DNA of 64,000 nucleotides from Chitinophaga silvatica (GTDB taxonomy: Bacteria; Bacteroidota; Bacteroidia; Chitinophagales; Chitinophagaceae). This document shows, in pieces, positions 53,169 through 62,450 of this stretch. How positions within the stretch are numbered: position 1 is the stretch's first letter; every line of letters begins with the position of its first letter. The stretch spans positions 186,001-250,000 of the forward strand of contig NZ_QPMM01000011.1 in the NCBI RefSeq assembly GCF_003419895.1, written 5' to 3'. The notes beneath the pieces were generated by a model, which was not told where the DNA came from, ran no database searches, and saw nothing but the letters and a program-made list of their open reading frames with translations. A program made the position numbers and the translations under genes.

Positions 53169-53576
53169 ATGATTACGGAAAATAAAGAACAATTGTTGAT
53201 GTTGAAAGAAGACCACGATATTTTAAGACAATACCTCATTAATAATTCACCAAAACTAATGTACGACCAGCATATGCAAAAAGAACATCTGGAGAAGATA
53301 AATGCAGCAAATGTGCTTGGCAGCAATGAATTTCCGAATACGGCATCTCGCCTGTATTCTACAGTTATAATACGAGATTCAGTGACAAGAACGAATCTTG
53401 AATATAAACTTGTGCCACCAAGTGACTCAGACAAATGGAACGGTAATATATCTGCTCTTACTCCATTCGGGTTGGCGTTGATGGGATTGCAAAAGGGAGA
53501 AAGCTTTATATGGCAACTCTCTAAAAGGAAGAAATATTACACAGTGGTGGAAGTCAGAAATTCTGCTTATATATAG
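53169..53576 (+). CDS. GreA/GreB C-terminal-domain protein (Rnk-like)
   Basis: 135 residues. The C-terminal half (about 60-133; NTASRLYSTVIIRD, NISALTPFGLALMGLQKGE, KYYTVVEV) is the FKBP-like GreA/GreB C-terminal domain. The N-terminal 50 residues form one or two short helices, too short for the GreA coiled coil that reaches the polymerase active site. It thus resembles Rnk, which binds RNA polymerase without cleavage activity. A 260-nt structured leader precedes it and a terminator follows. Confidence 0.75.
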   Translation: MITENKEQLLMLKEDHDILRQYLINNSPKLMYDQHMQKEHLEKINAANVLGSNEFPNTASRLYSTVIIRDSVTRTNLEYKLVPPSDSDKWNGNISALTPFGLALMGLQKGESFIWQLSKRKKYYTVVEVRNSAYI

Positions 53577-53608
53577 GGTAGCAGGAGTGCCCTGCCGGAG
53601 AAAAAGTA

Positions 53609-53644
53609 AACGGGATTACTACAAGGTAGGAATCCCGTTCTTTT
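53609..53644. terminator. Bidirectional terminator
   Basis: AACGGGATT/AATCCCGTT perfect 9-bp stem with a 13-nt loop, flanked by A-rich and T-rich tails, between two convergent genes. Confidence 0.7.
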
Positions 53645-53672
53645 ACTCTTTCAAAATAGCAACTCCAACATA

Positions 53673-54197
53673 TTATTTTTCTGCTTCCGATTTAAGATTA
53701 TGAAGCCATAATTGTAGCGAGTTTTCTAGCCCACCCTGAAATTTTCTGCTGGCTAAAGATACTAGCCAGCCTTCCATACTTTCTTCTACAGTTACTTCTG
53801 TTCCTCCCTGGCAGGGAGTAAATGTCCAGTTGTGAATGGCAAATGCGCCAAATGCTTTGCCCGACCAACCTATTTTAGAAAAAGGTGTAGCTGTATGTAT
53901 AGTGGAGTGAATCGTTAATCCATTGGTTTTCCAATTAAAACTATTTGCTTTCTGAAAAATGCCTTGTAATACTGGCTGCTGAATGTCGGTATGCCAGGTT
54001 GCCCAATTGTTCACATCAGACATTATCCTGTAAACTTTTTCTGGTGTAGCGTTGATTATTATTTTCTGAACAGTTTGTACCGGAGCTTTTTTATTTGTTG
54101 TTTCAGAAGCAGTATAATTGCTAAGTAACTCCAACAGTCCGATTATAGTGAAAAGCAATAGCACTATTGTAAAAATGACATAAAGAATCTTTTTCAT
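53673..54197 (-). CDS. SRPBCC/START-like protein with N-terminal membrane anchor
   Basis: 174 residues from the ATG at 54197; the longer open frame upstream overlaps the divergent AraC gene and is not family-like. A hydrophobic segment (about 4-26) is followed by a polyketide-cyclase/SRPBCC domain (about 45-172; IIINATPEKVYRIMSDVNNWATW, GGTEVTVEESMEGWL, LQLWLHNLKSEAE). These bind hydrophobic ligands in a deep cavity; function unknown. Divergent from the AraC regulator, which may control it. Confidence 0.75.
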   Translation of the reverse strand: MKKILYVIFTIVLLLFTIIGLLELLSNYTASETTNKKAPVQTVQKIIINATPEKVYRIMSDVNNWATWHTDIQQPVLQGIFQKANSFNWKTNGLTIHSTIHTATPFSKIGWSGKAFGAFAIHNWTFTPCQGGTEVTVEESMEGWLVSLASRKFQGGLENSLQLWLHNLKSEAEK

Positions 54198-54307
54198 GTT
54201 TTTGTTTGTTTGATTTTGAATTGATATGACAAAAGTAGAACAGACCTTAAAAGCTAAATTGTAAGAAAACGAAGGGTAAATTTGATTATAATAGTTATCT
54301 TCAGAGA

Positions 54308-55129
54308 ATGGAAAAGAAGGAAGGGTATAACAGTTACAGGATTGCCGTACCACCAGCATTCGAAGAGATTTTTTCTCATTTTTATTTTGCTGAAAATAAG
54401 TCTGATACGGCAATAACTCAAACTTTATTGCCTTCTTATCAAACGATCATGGTCTTTAGTTTTGGAACTCAGGTTTCCTTTACAATTCCTGAAAATGCTG
54501 AGTTAACCATAAACAAATGCCTGGTGTTAGGACCTATTAAACAAGCTTTAGATTATACACTGCCACCGAATGCAGAAATATTGGTAGCCAATTTTAAAGA
54601 CGATGCTTTTTTTAGATTTTTCGGCAACGCATCCATAATGCAGAATACGCCTATACATCCTGATGAATTATTGAATGAAAATTGTTTTACCCATCTATGG
54701 TCAGAGCTGAACAAAATAGTTGAGAATACCGACAGAATCAATCATATCCTTGACTTTTCTAAACCATATGTGCGTAACCGCAACCAGATAGCCGAACAAA
54801 TAATAGGATTTGATGATAACAACAATAGTCCGGTTAAAGATATCTCTGAAAAGAACCAGTTATCGGAAAGAGCTATCCAGTTACATCATAAAAAATATTT
54901 CGGCTACTCTGCCAAAGAGATAAATCGCTTTAATCGTTTTTTAAAAGCTATACAATTGATACAAGAAACTGCTTCATCAATTGATACTAAAATCGATTGG
55001 TTTGAAGTGATTCATATTTGCGGATATTACGACCAAAGCCAGCTTATTCACGACTTTAAGCATTACCTCAATTTGAGCCCATCTAAATATCTCAAGTATC
55101 AGCAAAGCATTTGTAATCCCAGATCCTGA
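54308..55129 (+). CDS. AraC-family transcription regulator
   Basis: 273 residues. The N-terminal ligand-binding half has YFAENKSDTAI and MVFSFGTQVSFTIP. The C-terminal HTH half has SERAIQLHHKKYFGYSAKEINRFNRFLKAI and IHICGYYDQSQLIHDFKHY (separate helices), then LNLSPSKYLKY. It lies between a divergent SRPBCC gene and, 75 nt downstream, an NmrA-like reductase; both are possible targets. Confidence 0.85.
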   Translation: MEKKEGYNSYRIAVPPAFEEIFSHFYFAENKSDTAITQTLLPSYQTIMVFSFGTQVSFTIPENAELTINKCLVLGPIKQALDYTLPPNAEILVANFKDDAFFRFFGNASIMQNTPIHPDELLNENCFTHLWSELNKIVENTDRINHILDFSKPYVRNRNQIAEQIIGFDDNNNSPVKDISEKNQLSERAIQLHHKKYFGYSAKEINRFNRFLKAIQLIQETASSIDTKIDWFEVIHICGYYDQSQLIHDFKHYLNLSPSKYLKYQQSICNPRS

Positions 55130-55204
55130 GTTTCGTTTTCTTACAATTTCAGACAAATATCTATAGCCAATTTTGTGTCATCAACTAACAATTAAAATTA
55201 ACGT

Positions 55205-56074
55205 ATGACACAAACAAAAATTCTTCTTTCGGGCGCTACTGGTAATGTAGGTACCCAACTGGTAAAAAGACTTGCAGCCATGAATATACCTTTCAGGGCT
55301 TTGGTACGCAATGCGGAAAACATTGACTTATTAAAGAGCCTGCCACAGGCTGAGGTTATTATTGGTGATATGGCAGATGAATCGACATTATTGCCTGCTT
55401 TGAAGGGAATTGAAAAGGCATTTCTGCTGACCAATTCATCAGAACATGCAGAAAAATTGCAATTGAATTTTGTAAATGCAGCGAAACAGGCAGGGGTAAA
55501 ACACCTCATAAAACTGTCGCAATTTGCCGCTGATGAAAACTCTCCGGTTCGTTTTCTCCGCTATCATGCCCGTGTAGAAAACAGAATCAAAGATTCCGGA
55601 CTAAACTATACTTTCCTTCGCCCGAATCTATATATGCAGGGGCTGTTAGCTTTCAGTGATTATATTAAAAATGATGGAAAGTTCTATGCTGCTGTGGGAA
55701 CTGCTGCCATCAGCGCAGTAGATGTCAGAGACATCGCTGCAGTTGCCTGTAAAGTACTGACAGAGGATGGCCACGAGAACAAAATCTACAACATCACAGG
55801 TAAAGAAGCTATCACTCATTACCAAATGGCAGATGCATTAGCCAAAGTGTTAGGTAGGGAAATCAGCTTCATTGATGTTTCCCCCGAACAAATGGAAGGA
55901 GCTTTAAGAGCCGCAGGATTCCCTGAATGGCAGGTAGGAGGATTACTTGAAGATTATGCGCATTATGCAAGGGGTGAAGCTGCAACAATTTATAATACAG
56001 TAAATGATGTGACCAATAATACTCCTGCCAGTTTCGAAAAATTTGTGACTGATTATAAAGTCTTATTCAACTAA
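55205..56074 (+). CDS. NmrA-like atypical SDR (NAD(P)H-binding)
   Basis: 289 residues. ILLSGATGNVGTQLVKRL (6-23) is the nucleotide-binding loop; LVRNAENIDLL supplies the NADP-type Arg; YTFLRPNLYMQ follows the active-site region. The family includes quinone-reductase-2-like and azoreductase-like proteins and redox-sensing regulators. The reaction is not assignable. Terminated by a strong hairpin. Confidence 0.85.
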   Translation: MTQTKILLSGATGNVGTQLVKRLAAMNIPFRALVRNAENIDLLKSLPQAEVIIGDMADESTLLPALKGIEKAFLLTNSSEHAEKLQLNFVNAAKQAGVKHLIKLSQFAADENSPVRFLRYHARVENRIKDSGLNYTFLRPNLYMQGLLAFSDYIKNDGKFYAAVGTAAISAVDVRDIAAVACKVLTEDGHENKIYNITGKEAITHYQMADALAKVLGREISFIDVSPEQMEGALRAAGFPEWQVGGLLEDYAHYARGEAATIYNTVNDVTNNTPASFEKFVTDYKVLFN

Positions 56075-56134
56075 TATTTCAAAAATACTTACAGAACCAG
56101 AAAGAAGGTTCAAACCTGCTACAAGTAAGATCAA

Positions 56135-56175
56135 AAGCCTTGTCTATTCTAAATAGATGCAAGGCTTTTTTTCGT
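56135..56175 (+). terminator. Rho-independent terminator
   Basis: Long stem AAAAGCCTTG-TCTATT / AATAGA-TG-CAAGGCTTTT (small internal mismatch) followed by seven T. Confidence 0.85.
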
Positions 56176-56188
56176 ATTATTGTCTGTT

Positions 56189-58198
56189 TTAAAACCTTAT
56201 TGCTACTCCTGCTTTAAGTGCAAAAGGAGTACCTGGAGTGATGCAAAGCTCCGTTACCGGATCCTTCTCGTGTTGTAACCTTGTTTCGGTTTCAAACTGA
56301 GCTTCATTCCAATTTACATTGAATAGATTCTGCACTCCAAATGTAAATTCAAAATTTTTACGTGTATAGCCCAGCGCCAGATCATTCACGAAATAGCCAT
56401 GTGCAGAGATGCTGTTATCTTCATTGGCAGGTCTTGACTTCATATAACGGTAACGCATGTTTGCAGAAAAACCTTTTCCGAATTGTACTGCAGCGCCACC
56501 GGTGCTAGTCAGTACCGGTGCTAATGGAATATAATTTTCTCCCTTTGGCTCATCTATGAACCGGCCATGTGCATAGTTGATATCGGCATCAAGATATAAC
56601 CATTTAACCGGCTGATAACGTACACTAAGATCTACGCCCAGCCTGCGGCTTTTACCACTGGGTTCAACAACAGCATCATCTCCTACATAAACGAATTCCT
56701 GCTGCAGATAGGTATACCAGATAGCAGGTTGTATAAACAAGTTGTACATAGGTTTCCATACAGCGCCCAAATCAGCACCGGCCGACATAGGCATAATTTG
56801 TTTGCCTTGTTCCTGCACTACAACGCGCATGTCGTTGGAGTGAAATCCAAGACCCGTCTTAAGATACCACTGGATATGCGGATTAGGGGAGTAGCTGAAG
56901 TTCAGCTTCGGACTAACTCTCGCTGCCTGATCGTTGCTGGAGGAGGAGAGTAGCTTGTCGTGGTACCTGAAAAGAAGCTGATCAAAGCGTAATCCTGGCG
57001 CGATTGTCCAGCCATTTTTGCGCCATTCCAATCCGGTATAGGCATATAGGTTAGTGACTGTGCCATTACCCCAGGACTCCCTGCCAAGCAAGGAATCCCG
57101 ACGATAAACGTGATTCAGCTCCAGATCCATGATCTGATCTAAGCGGAAACCGATACCTGATTCCCAGCGGATATTGCCGAGTTGTTGAGTATATTTTTGC
57201 CGGAAGCCAAACATATTGCGATTATCGCGTTGCTCAATTTCATCCCCATGTACCTGATCTTTCAGGAAGAAAGTGAAGTTGGAAAAGAGATTGAATTCAT
57301 AGTGTGTATAATACAAAAAGGATTCAGTTTCGGCATTGTTGTTGAAAAGATGACGCCATGTCAACGCCGCATTGGTACGCTGAGTGTTGCCGCCTTCTGT
57401 AGGATCAATAGAGCCCCAGCGGCTAATCAGCCCTTCTGCTACGGCTCTTTCAGGAATTTGCCCTGAAGCATTCCAGCTACTATGAAAAGTAGAAGCCTGG
57501 AAGTTAATGTAATTGCGATTGTTCAACCATTTGTTATATTTTCCGAAAAGATTAAGTCGATTGAAATGCTGCTTTACGTCGAAAGGTCCATCGGTATATC
57601 CATAGTCGGCTGCTATATAGGCATTTTCTGCACGCTCACCACTTTTATGCAGCAGGTTGAATAAACCTGTTCCGCGAACTGTATTGAAGGAACCACCTTC
57701 CAGCTTAACCATACTTGATGGGAGGCTATCTAAGGTATGAAAACTTACATATCCTGATGTATTCAAATCGCCCTTTGACGGATAATAAGCTCCTTTCCCA
57801 AAATCAATCCCTTCAATGGTTTCGGGGATCAGAAAATGCAGATCTGCATACCCCTGACCATGGGCATGTGATACCATGTTTACCGGAATACCATCTGCAC
57901 TGATATTGATATCTGTACCATGATCACAATCAAAACCTCTCAAAAATATCTGTTCTGCTTTCCCTCCACCTGCATGCTGTGCTATAAAGAGTCCGGGTTC
58001 TTTCCGCAATAAATCCTGTGCAGTATTTACCGGTGTCATTTTAAGATCTACTTTCAGCATCGAACGTTCAATTCTTGGTGCGGTTACCTCAACCTGAGAA
58101 AGATGTGATTCTTTCATGGGAATAGAATCCACTGGTTCACCAGCATAGGCACGACTCCCGGCTGTTATCAGCACAACTATTAAAATTCTTTTAAACAT
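56189..58198 (-). CDS. TonB-dependent receptor of the urease cluster
   Basis: 669 residues. Signal peptide to about 20 (TAGSRAYAG); plug domain (about 45-165; TAQDLLRKEPGLFIAQHAGGG, QIFLRGFDCDHGTDINI, as separate blocks); beta barrel to a terminal aromatic-type strand (ALKAGVAIRF). It lacks the carboxypeptidase-like N-terminal domain of SusC. The last 8 bp of the preceding urea channel gene overlap its start, so it is co-transcribed in the urease cluster, suggesting uptake of nickel (free or chelated) or a urea-related solute. Metal specificity is inferred from context. Confidence 0.85.
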   Translation of the reverse strand: MFKRILIVVLITAGSRAYAGEPVDSIPMKESHLSQVEVTAPRIERSMLKVDLKMTPVNTAQDLLRKEPGLFIAQHAGGGKAEQIFLRGFDCDHGTDINISADGIPVNMVSHAHGQGYADLHFLIPETIEGIDFGKGAYYPSKGDLNTSGYVSFHTLDSLPSSMVKLEGGSFNTVRGTGLFNLLHKSGERAENAYIAADYGYTDGPFDVKQHFNRLNLFGKYNKWLNNRNYINFQASTFHSSWNASGQIPERAVAEGLISRWGSIDPTEGGNTQRTNAALTWRHLFNNNAETESFLYYTHYEFNLFSNFTFFLKDQVHGDEIEQRDNRNMFGFRQKYTQQLGNIRWESGIGFRLDQIMDLELNHVYRRDSLLGRESWGNGTVTNLYAYTGLEWRKNGWTIAPGLRFDQLLFRYHDKLLSSSSNDQAARVSPKLNFSYSPNPHIQWYLKTGLGFHSNDMRVVVQEQGKQIMPMSAGADLGAVWKPMYNLFIQPAIWYTYLQQEFVYVGDDAVVEPSGKSRRLGVDLSVRYQPVKWLYLDADINYAHGRFIDEPKGENYIPLAPVLTSTGGAAVQFGKGFSANMRYRYMKSRPANEDNSISAHGYFVNDLALGYTRKNFEFTFGVQNLFNVNWNEAQFETETRLQHEKDPVTELCITPGTPFALKAGVAIRF

Positions 58199-59060
58199 TT
58201 TTCTTATAAATATTCTTTACCAATTTTATTAATGCCAGTGTTATCCAGGAGGCTGCTACAAATGGGAAGGTGAGTACAGCCAGATTCATGGCCAGCATCC
58301 CCAAATCGATCATTACAGATATAACTACAGCTATCAGTACCCAAAATCCATCCTCCCGATCCTCTCCTGAAAAGGTGATTGCGCATAAAACAGCGTTAAA
58401 ACTAAACAGGCCCATATGTATGTCGGATGCTGGTTCTGCAAACTGTAATGAAATATAGGCTCCCAGTACAGAACCTACAACTCCGTATAGCGCTGCAACT
58501 GGCGAACTAACAAATACACCAAGGAAAAAAATCAATCCTGCCAGTATACTCCCCTGGAAAATTACTTCTCCAAATCCATGTGTCGTTACCGTAAAATCAT
58601 CATATACCTGAGCTACACTTGCTACTTCAATGGAGGGTGCTACTACGTAAAGATGTCTGAAAACAAACAAAAACAGCCAGGTGATTATGATAAACGGAAA
58701 AGTAAATCCAGGGATGTTACGTTTTATCAATGCGTGTTGGATTATTGCTGCTAATATAGATCCAATAATCACTGCTATCCAAATAACCGGTATGGGTTCA
58801 AAATAGAAGGTTAGTGCAACGCCTACCAGGGTAGCACTGAAACCGTAAAGCCCCTGATTGATTTCCTCATCCGGGAATTTCAACAACCTGGCTGTAAGGG
58901 TTCCTGTACTTACGGCCAGTAATGCGGCAATACCCATGATAACAGAATCGTAGAAGATTCCGATCAGGAAAAGTGCACCAGTATAGGCGTTCGGTTGAAG
59001 CATGATCTGCCCTACACCCTTCAAAAGCCGGGTGACAGGTAACAATTTTTGTTCTTGCAT
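58191..59060 (-). CDS. Urea channel/transporter (UT family)
   Basis: 289 residues, about ten hydrophobic segments in two repeats. The repeat motifs NQGLYGFSATLVGVALTF (first half) and HMGLFSFNAVLCAITFSG (second half) correspond to the UT signature in which Asn-Gly/Leu-Phe-Ser/Ala-Leu lines the urea pore. It lets urea cross the inner membrane down its gradient toward urease. It overlaps the receptor gene by 8 bp and follows the permease gene by 12 nt. Confidence 0.85.
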   Translation of the reverse strand: MQEQKLLPVTRLLKGVGQIMLQPNAYTGALFLIGIFYDSVIMGIAALLAVSTGTLTARLLKFPDEEINQGLYGFSATLVGVALTFYFEPIPVIWIAVIIGSILAAIIQHALIKRNIPGFTFPFIIITWLFLFVFRHLYVVAPSIEVASVAQVYDDFTVTTHGFGEVIFQGSILAGLIFFLGVFVSSPVAALYGVVGSVLGAYISLQFAEPASDIHMGLFSFNAVLCAITFSGEDREDGFWVLIAVVISVMIDLGMLAMNLAVLTFPFVAASWITLALIKLVKNIYKKNV

Positions 59061-59072
59061 GTGTATGATAAT

Positions 59073-59774
59073 TTACCAGCCGAGGAAAACCATTCCTATG
59101 CCGCAGAAAGTAACAACAGCACCTCCCAGGGCATGGACATAGCGTTCCAGTTTATCTGTTTTTATAATAGAATAGCCATAGCACCCAACCAGCACCATGG
59201 CCAGCATGGTTAATACCGTGGTAATGGCAAATACTGTTATCAATACTATTACTTCCAAAGCAGAGCGATGGGAGCCTGAATAAAAAAGTAGAGGCACCAA
59301 TGGTTCGCTCGGACCCATCACAAAAATGGCAAACAGTATCCAGGGCGTAACTTTTACCCGGTTTTGTGGATATACGATTTCGCCATGTTTATGTTCATAC
59401 ACATAAATATCTCCGTCTCCATAAACATCAAAATGTTTATGAGGCTTGTTCAGATAAGCCTGGCGTAATCCCCAGAGTAAATAAATTATCCCGAATCCCA
59501 ATAGGCACCAGCCCGACAAGTTGCCCCTTACATCCTGGAACCAGGTAAGCTTCGACAATTGCCAACCAAGCAATACACCTATCAATCCAATTATTACACT
59601 GCTGAAGATATGTCCGAATCCACAGAGCACTGTCCACAACACGGTTTTCGACATCTTCCATTTACGGGAGCGCGATAAAACAATGAATGGCAGATAGTGA
59701 TCTGGTCCGGTAGCAGTATGTAAGCAACTGATAGTAACAGCTGAAATTACAAGTGTTGTTAATCCTACGTTCAT
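59073..59774 (-). CDS. NicO/UreH-like nickel permease
   Basis: 233 residues with six or so hydrophobic segments. HTATGPDHYLPF in the first helix is a His-x5-Asp-His variant of the metal-binding motif of nickel/cobalt transporters; a His-rich/acidic loop (HKHFDVYGDGDIYVYEHKHG, residues about 112-131) follows; FVMGPSEPLVPLLFY is a second conserved helix. It probably brings nickel for urease into the cytoplasm. Its start overlaps the ureD stop by four bases (59771-59774). Confidence 0.75.
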   Translation of the reverse strand: MNVGLTTLVISAVTISCLHTATGPDHYLPFIVLSRSRKWKMSKTVLWTVLCGFGHIFSSVIIGLIGVLLGWQLSKLTWFQDVRGNLSGWCLLGFGIIYLLWGLRQAYLNKPHKHFDVYGDGDIYVYEHKHGEIVYPQNRVKVTPWILFAIFVMGPSEPLVPLLFYSGSHRSALEVIVLITVFAITTVLTMLAMVLVGCYGYSIIKTDKLERYVHALGGAVVTFCGIGMVFLGW

Positions 59775-60571
59775 GATACCAGCGCATTTTTTTCAATTGT
59801 CCAGAAATAGGCAGCTATTCTTTGGAGGCAGGAAAACAGTTGCTCTCCGCCATTTCCAAGGATACGAACTGCCAGCACTTTAGGGGAAGGTGAGCTAATA
59901 CCTATAGCAACGTCCTTTTCTTCTCCCAATAATTCATAAAGCATATTTACATTGTCGACATCAATTCCGGAATGCGTATTCAAATGAAAGAGGGTAGCCT
60001 GGTGCGTATATCCTTCCATTTGCCCTATTGCAGCCATATTTACAAGGGATGGTTGCAGAAGGAGATTGTCTTTTATCATGAGCTTACCGTTATGGTAGAT
60101 TTCCGTGATGTTATGATAGGAACTGTACCGAAATATTTCTCCTGAATGCTTTCTGCCACAGGTAAGAATTTCACCAAACGTTAGCCTGCAATTATCTGAA
60201 ACATCAATACGATTCCTTCCTTTGAAAATGGCATTTTCATGTGGCACTACCGGATGTTGCACATAGCTGAAAGAACTACCGGGATGTAGTTGTATGCTTT
60301 GAAGCTGTACAGCTCCTTTTTGCATATTAAACAACCGCTGGTAGGACTGGGAGTGGAGTTGGAGACGACTACCTTCCTCCACTACTATGTCGATTTTATA
60401 TTCGTCTCCATCCAGCATTCCCGGTGAAGAACTCATAACCATCAGGTACAAAGCAGGATCGCTGCGATGTTCGCTGATATTCGCCACCCTGAATGGTGGA
60501 GTAAAGAAGGTATCTTTCAGGTATGATCGCTGGTTTTTAAATCCGCTCGTTATGGTTAGCCTATTCTTCAT
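59771..60571 (-). CDS. ureD: Urease accessory protein UreD
   Basis: 266 residues. Family blocks: LKDTFFTPPFRVANI, LMVMSSSPGMLDGDEYKI, LHSQSYQRLFNM, YVQHPVVPHENAIF and FGEILTCGRKHSGE. UreD is the scaffold that, with UreF and UreG, inserts nickel in the urease active site. Length is normal. It follows ureG by 9 nt and overlaps the permease gene, within one operon. Confidence 0.9.
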   Translation of the reverse strand: MKNRLTITSGFKNQRSYLKDTFFTPPFRVANISEHRSDPALYLMVMSSSPGMLDGDEYKIDIVVEEGSRLQLHSQSYQRLFNMQKGAVQLQSIQLHPGSSFSYVQHPVVPHENAIFKGRNRIDVSDNCRLTFGEILTCGRKHSGEIFRYSSYHNITEIYHNGKLMIKDNLLLQPSLVNMAAIGQMEGYTHQATLFHLNTHSGIDVDNVNMLYELLGEEKDVAIGISSPSPKVLAVRILGNGGEQLFSCLQRIAAYFWTIEKNALVS

Positions 60572-60580
60572 GTTAGTTTG

Positions 60581-61219
60581 TTATCTTACCAAAGCTGGTT
60601 CTTCTCTTTCTTCCAGCAATGCATATTTCTGAATCCAGCCGATGACTGTATCCAATCCTTGCAGCGACATCAGGTTAGTAAATACAAAAGGTTTTCCGTT
60701 GCGCATTTTACGGGCATCTCTTTCCATCACTCCCAGGTCTGCATGTACATATGGAGCCAGATCAATTTTATTGATTACCAATAAATCGGAGCGGGTGATA
60801 CCAGGGCCACCTTTGCGTGGAATTTTATCTCCTTCCGCCACATCAATAACAAAAATGGTAACATCCGCCAGATCCGGGCTAAAAGTAGCACTGAGGTTAT
60901 CACCACCACTTTCAATCAGTATAAGTTCTACATCCGGAAAACGAGCAGCCATCTCATCTACAGCTTCCAGATTCATACTGGCATCCTCTCGGATAGCGGT
61001 ATGCGGACATCCACCGGTTTCAACTCCGATAATTCGTTCTTTAGGTAGCAAACTGTTTTTAGTCAGAAATTCCGCATCTTCTTTTGTATAAATATCGTTG
61101 GTGATAACACCAATGCTATACTGATCCATCAGGTGGCGGGATAACCTTTCAATCAGGGCTGTTTTACCGGAACCAACAGGACCGGCTACCCCAATTTTTA
61201 CATATTTTCTATCAATCAT
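60581..61219 (-). CDS. ureG: Urease accessory GTPase UreG
   Basis: 212 residues. Walker A GPVGSGKT (13-20), VITNDIYTKEDAEFL, ETGGCPHTAIREDASMN with the nickel-binding Cys-Pro-His, ESGGDNLSATFSP and VINKIDLAPYV (guanine-recognition NKxD). It hydrolyses GTP to drive nickel delivery with UreE, UreF and UreD. It is 20 nt behind ureF in the operon. Confidence 0.95.
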   Translation of the reverse strand: MIDRKYVKIGVAGPVGSGKTALIERLSRHLMDQYSIGVITNDIYTKEDAEFLTKNSLLPKERIIGVETGGCPHTAIREDASMNLEAVDEMAARFPDVELILIESGGDNLSATFSPDLADVTIFVIDVAEGDKIPRKGGPGITRSDLLVINKIDLAPYVHADLGVMERDARKMRNGKPFVFTNLMSLQGLDTVIGWIQKYALLEEREEPALVR

Positions 61220-61239
61220 ACTGATAAATATTTTTAAGT

Positions 61240-61932
61240 TTAAGACATATATAACCTGGAGTACAGCTGTTCATGCTGCATGCATCGGATATCAAATCCG
61301 GTGTTACATACACCAACAAGATCTCTGTCCAGGTTCCTGGTTTTTTCTACTAAATCTGCAATCACCGGTTGCATACGAAAGAGGATGTCTTGTCCATCCA
61401 ATTGGCTTAGTGGAACCAGTTTTACTGCATTGGTAACCATTCCTGCAGCTGCATTATAGAAGAAGGCGTATAATGCTTCCGGCAAAGGAATTTCTAACAG
61501 GGATGCATACACGCCAAATGCAATGGCATAATGTCCATCTATTTGTTTATTAGTGATGGCATTCTCATATGCAGAAGCAAAAGCAAACTCGGTTTGTCGA
61601 CGGAAGATTTTAATCAGCCGCAGGCCCAGTTTCTGACTCGCATTACGTATTTCTGCCGGTAGTTTAAGAGCACTCAATTCAGTATCCAGTAACAGGAGGG
61701 CAGGCAGATTATTTTCTGCCGCCGCCTGATAAGCCAGGCAAACAAAGGCCGCATCGTTGAAATGTAGATTGGCCGTTAGCATCTGCCGCACAAATTGTTC
61801 GGCCGTTGCTGTGTTATGCACGATTCCTTGTTGCACATAGGTTTCCAGCCCATTAGAATGTGTATATCCACCAATGGGAAGTGTTGGATCACTTAAGTGC
61901 AGCAGGCTGCCGAGATAGAAGCGGTTCATCAT
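61240..61932 (-). CDS. ureF: Urease accessory protein UreF
   Basis: 230 residues, all-helical. LLHLSDPTLPIGGYTHSNGLETYVQQG shows the UreF N-terminal pattern (PxGxYxHSxGLE) and YAFFYNAAAGMVTNAVKLVPLSQLDGQ the C-terminal one, read here as blocks. UreF activates UreG's GTPase in the UreDFG complex. It begins directly after the ureE stop. Confidence 0.9.
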   Translation of the reverse strand: MMNRFYLGSLLHLSDPTLPIGGYTHSNGLETYVQQGIVHNTATAEQFVRQMLTANLHFNDAAFVCLAYQAAAENNLPALLLLDTELSALKLPAEIRNASQKLGLRLIKIFRRQTEFAFASAYENAITNKQIDGHYAIAFGVYASLLEIPLPEALYAFFYNAAAGMVTNAVKLVPLSQLDGQDILFRMQPVIADLVEKTRNLDRDLVGVCNTGFDIRCMQHEQLYSRLYMS

Positions 61933-62436
61933 TTATCTGGATGTTAGACTCATTATTTTAGAAAACAGTGAACTACTGCCACTACCATGGCTATGCGGTT
62001 GAACATTGGCATTCAACAGATTGGTCAGGCGGGTATGCTGCTTTTCGGTCGCATATCCACTTGCCTGGAGCCAGCGAAATATTGGTTCTTCGAAAGGCAA
62101 TAAAACCTGATCATTTTGAATGAATACCGGAAGATGTTTATTACCGATTTCATAGCACACACTCCCCATTTCCAAAAGGTTACGGGGAGTGACTACAATT
62201 GCATCACTGGGAATAATATCTACGACTATTGCACGCTGCTCATCCTGCAACAGGATATCGCCCTGGTGGAGGCGTTGACCTTCCCGGAGAAACCTGATTG
62301 CAATCTCATGGCCTGCTGCAGTTTTTTTCCGCTGTATACGTTTGGTGGTTTCAAACCATTCCAGCGGCAACAGGTCTATTTCCAGATTAGTTAACGAAAT
62401 ATCAGCAGTATTACCCAGCACTGATTCTATTATCAT
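61933..62436 (-). CDS. ureE: Urease accessory protein UreE (nickel chaperone)
   Basis: 167 residues. An N-terminal peptide-binding domain (about 10-75) and a C-terminal metal-binding domain (about 78-150; GSVCYEIGNKHLPVFI with the conserved His). The tail has a short His pair PHSHGSG rather than the long poly-His of Klebsiella UreE. It hands nickel to UreG. It follows ureC by 14 nt. Confidence 0.9.
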   Translation of the reverse strand: MIIESVLGNTADISLTNLEIDLLPLEWFETTKRIQRKKTAAGHEIAIRFLREGQRLHQGDILLQDEQRAIVVDIIPSDAIVVTPRNLLEMGSVCYEIGNKHLPVFIQNDQVLLPFEEPIFRWLQASGYATEKQHTRLTNLLNANVQPHSHGSGSSSLFSKIMSLTSR

Positions 62437-62450
62437 ACAAACATTTTTTC

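Noticed and set aside
54198..54413. 72-codon N-terminal extension of the SRPBCC gene
   Set aside because: It would overlap the divergent AraC gene, and a normal membrane-anchor start is at 54197.
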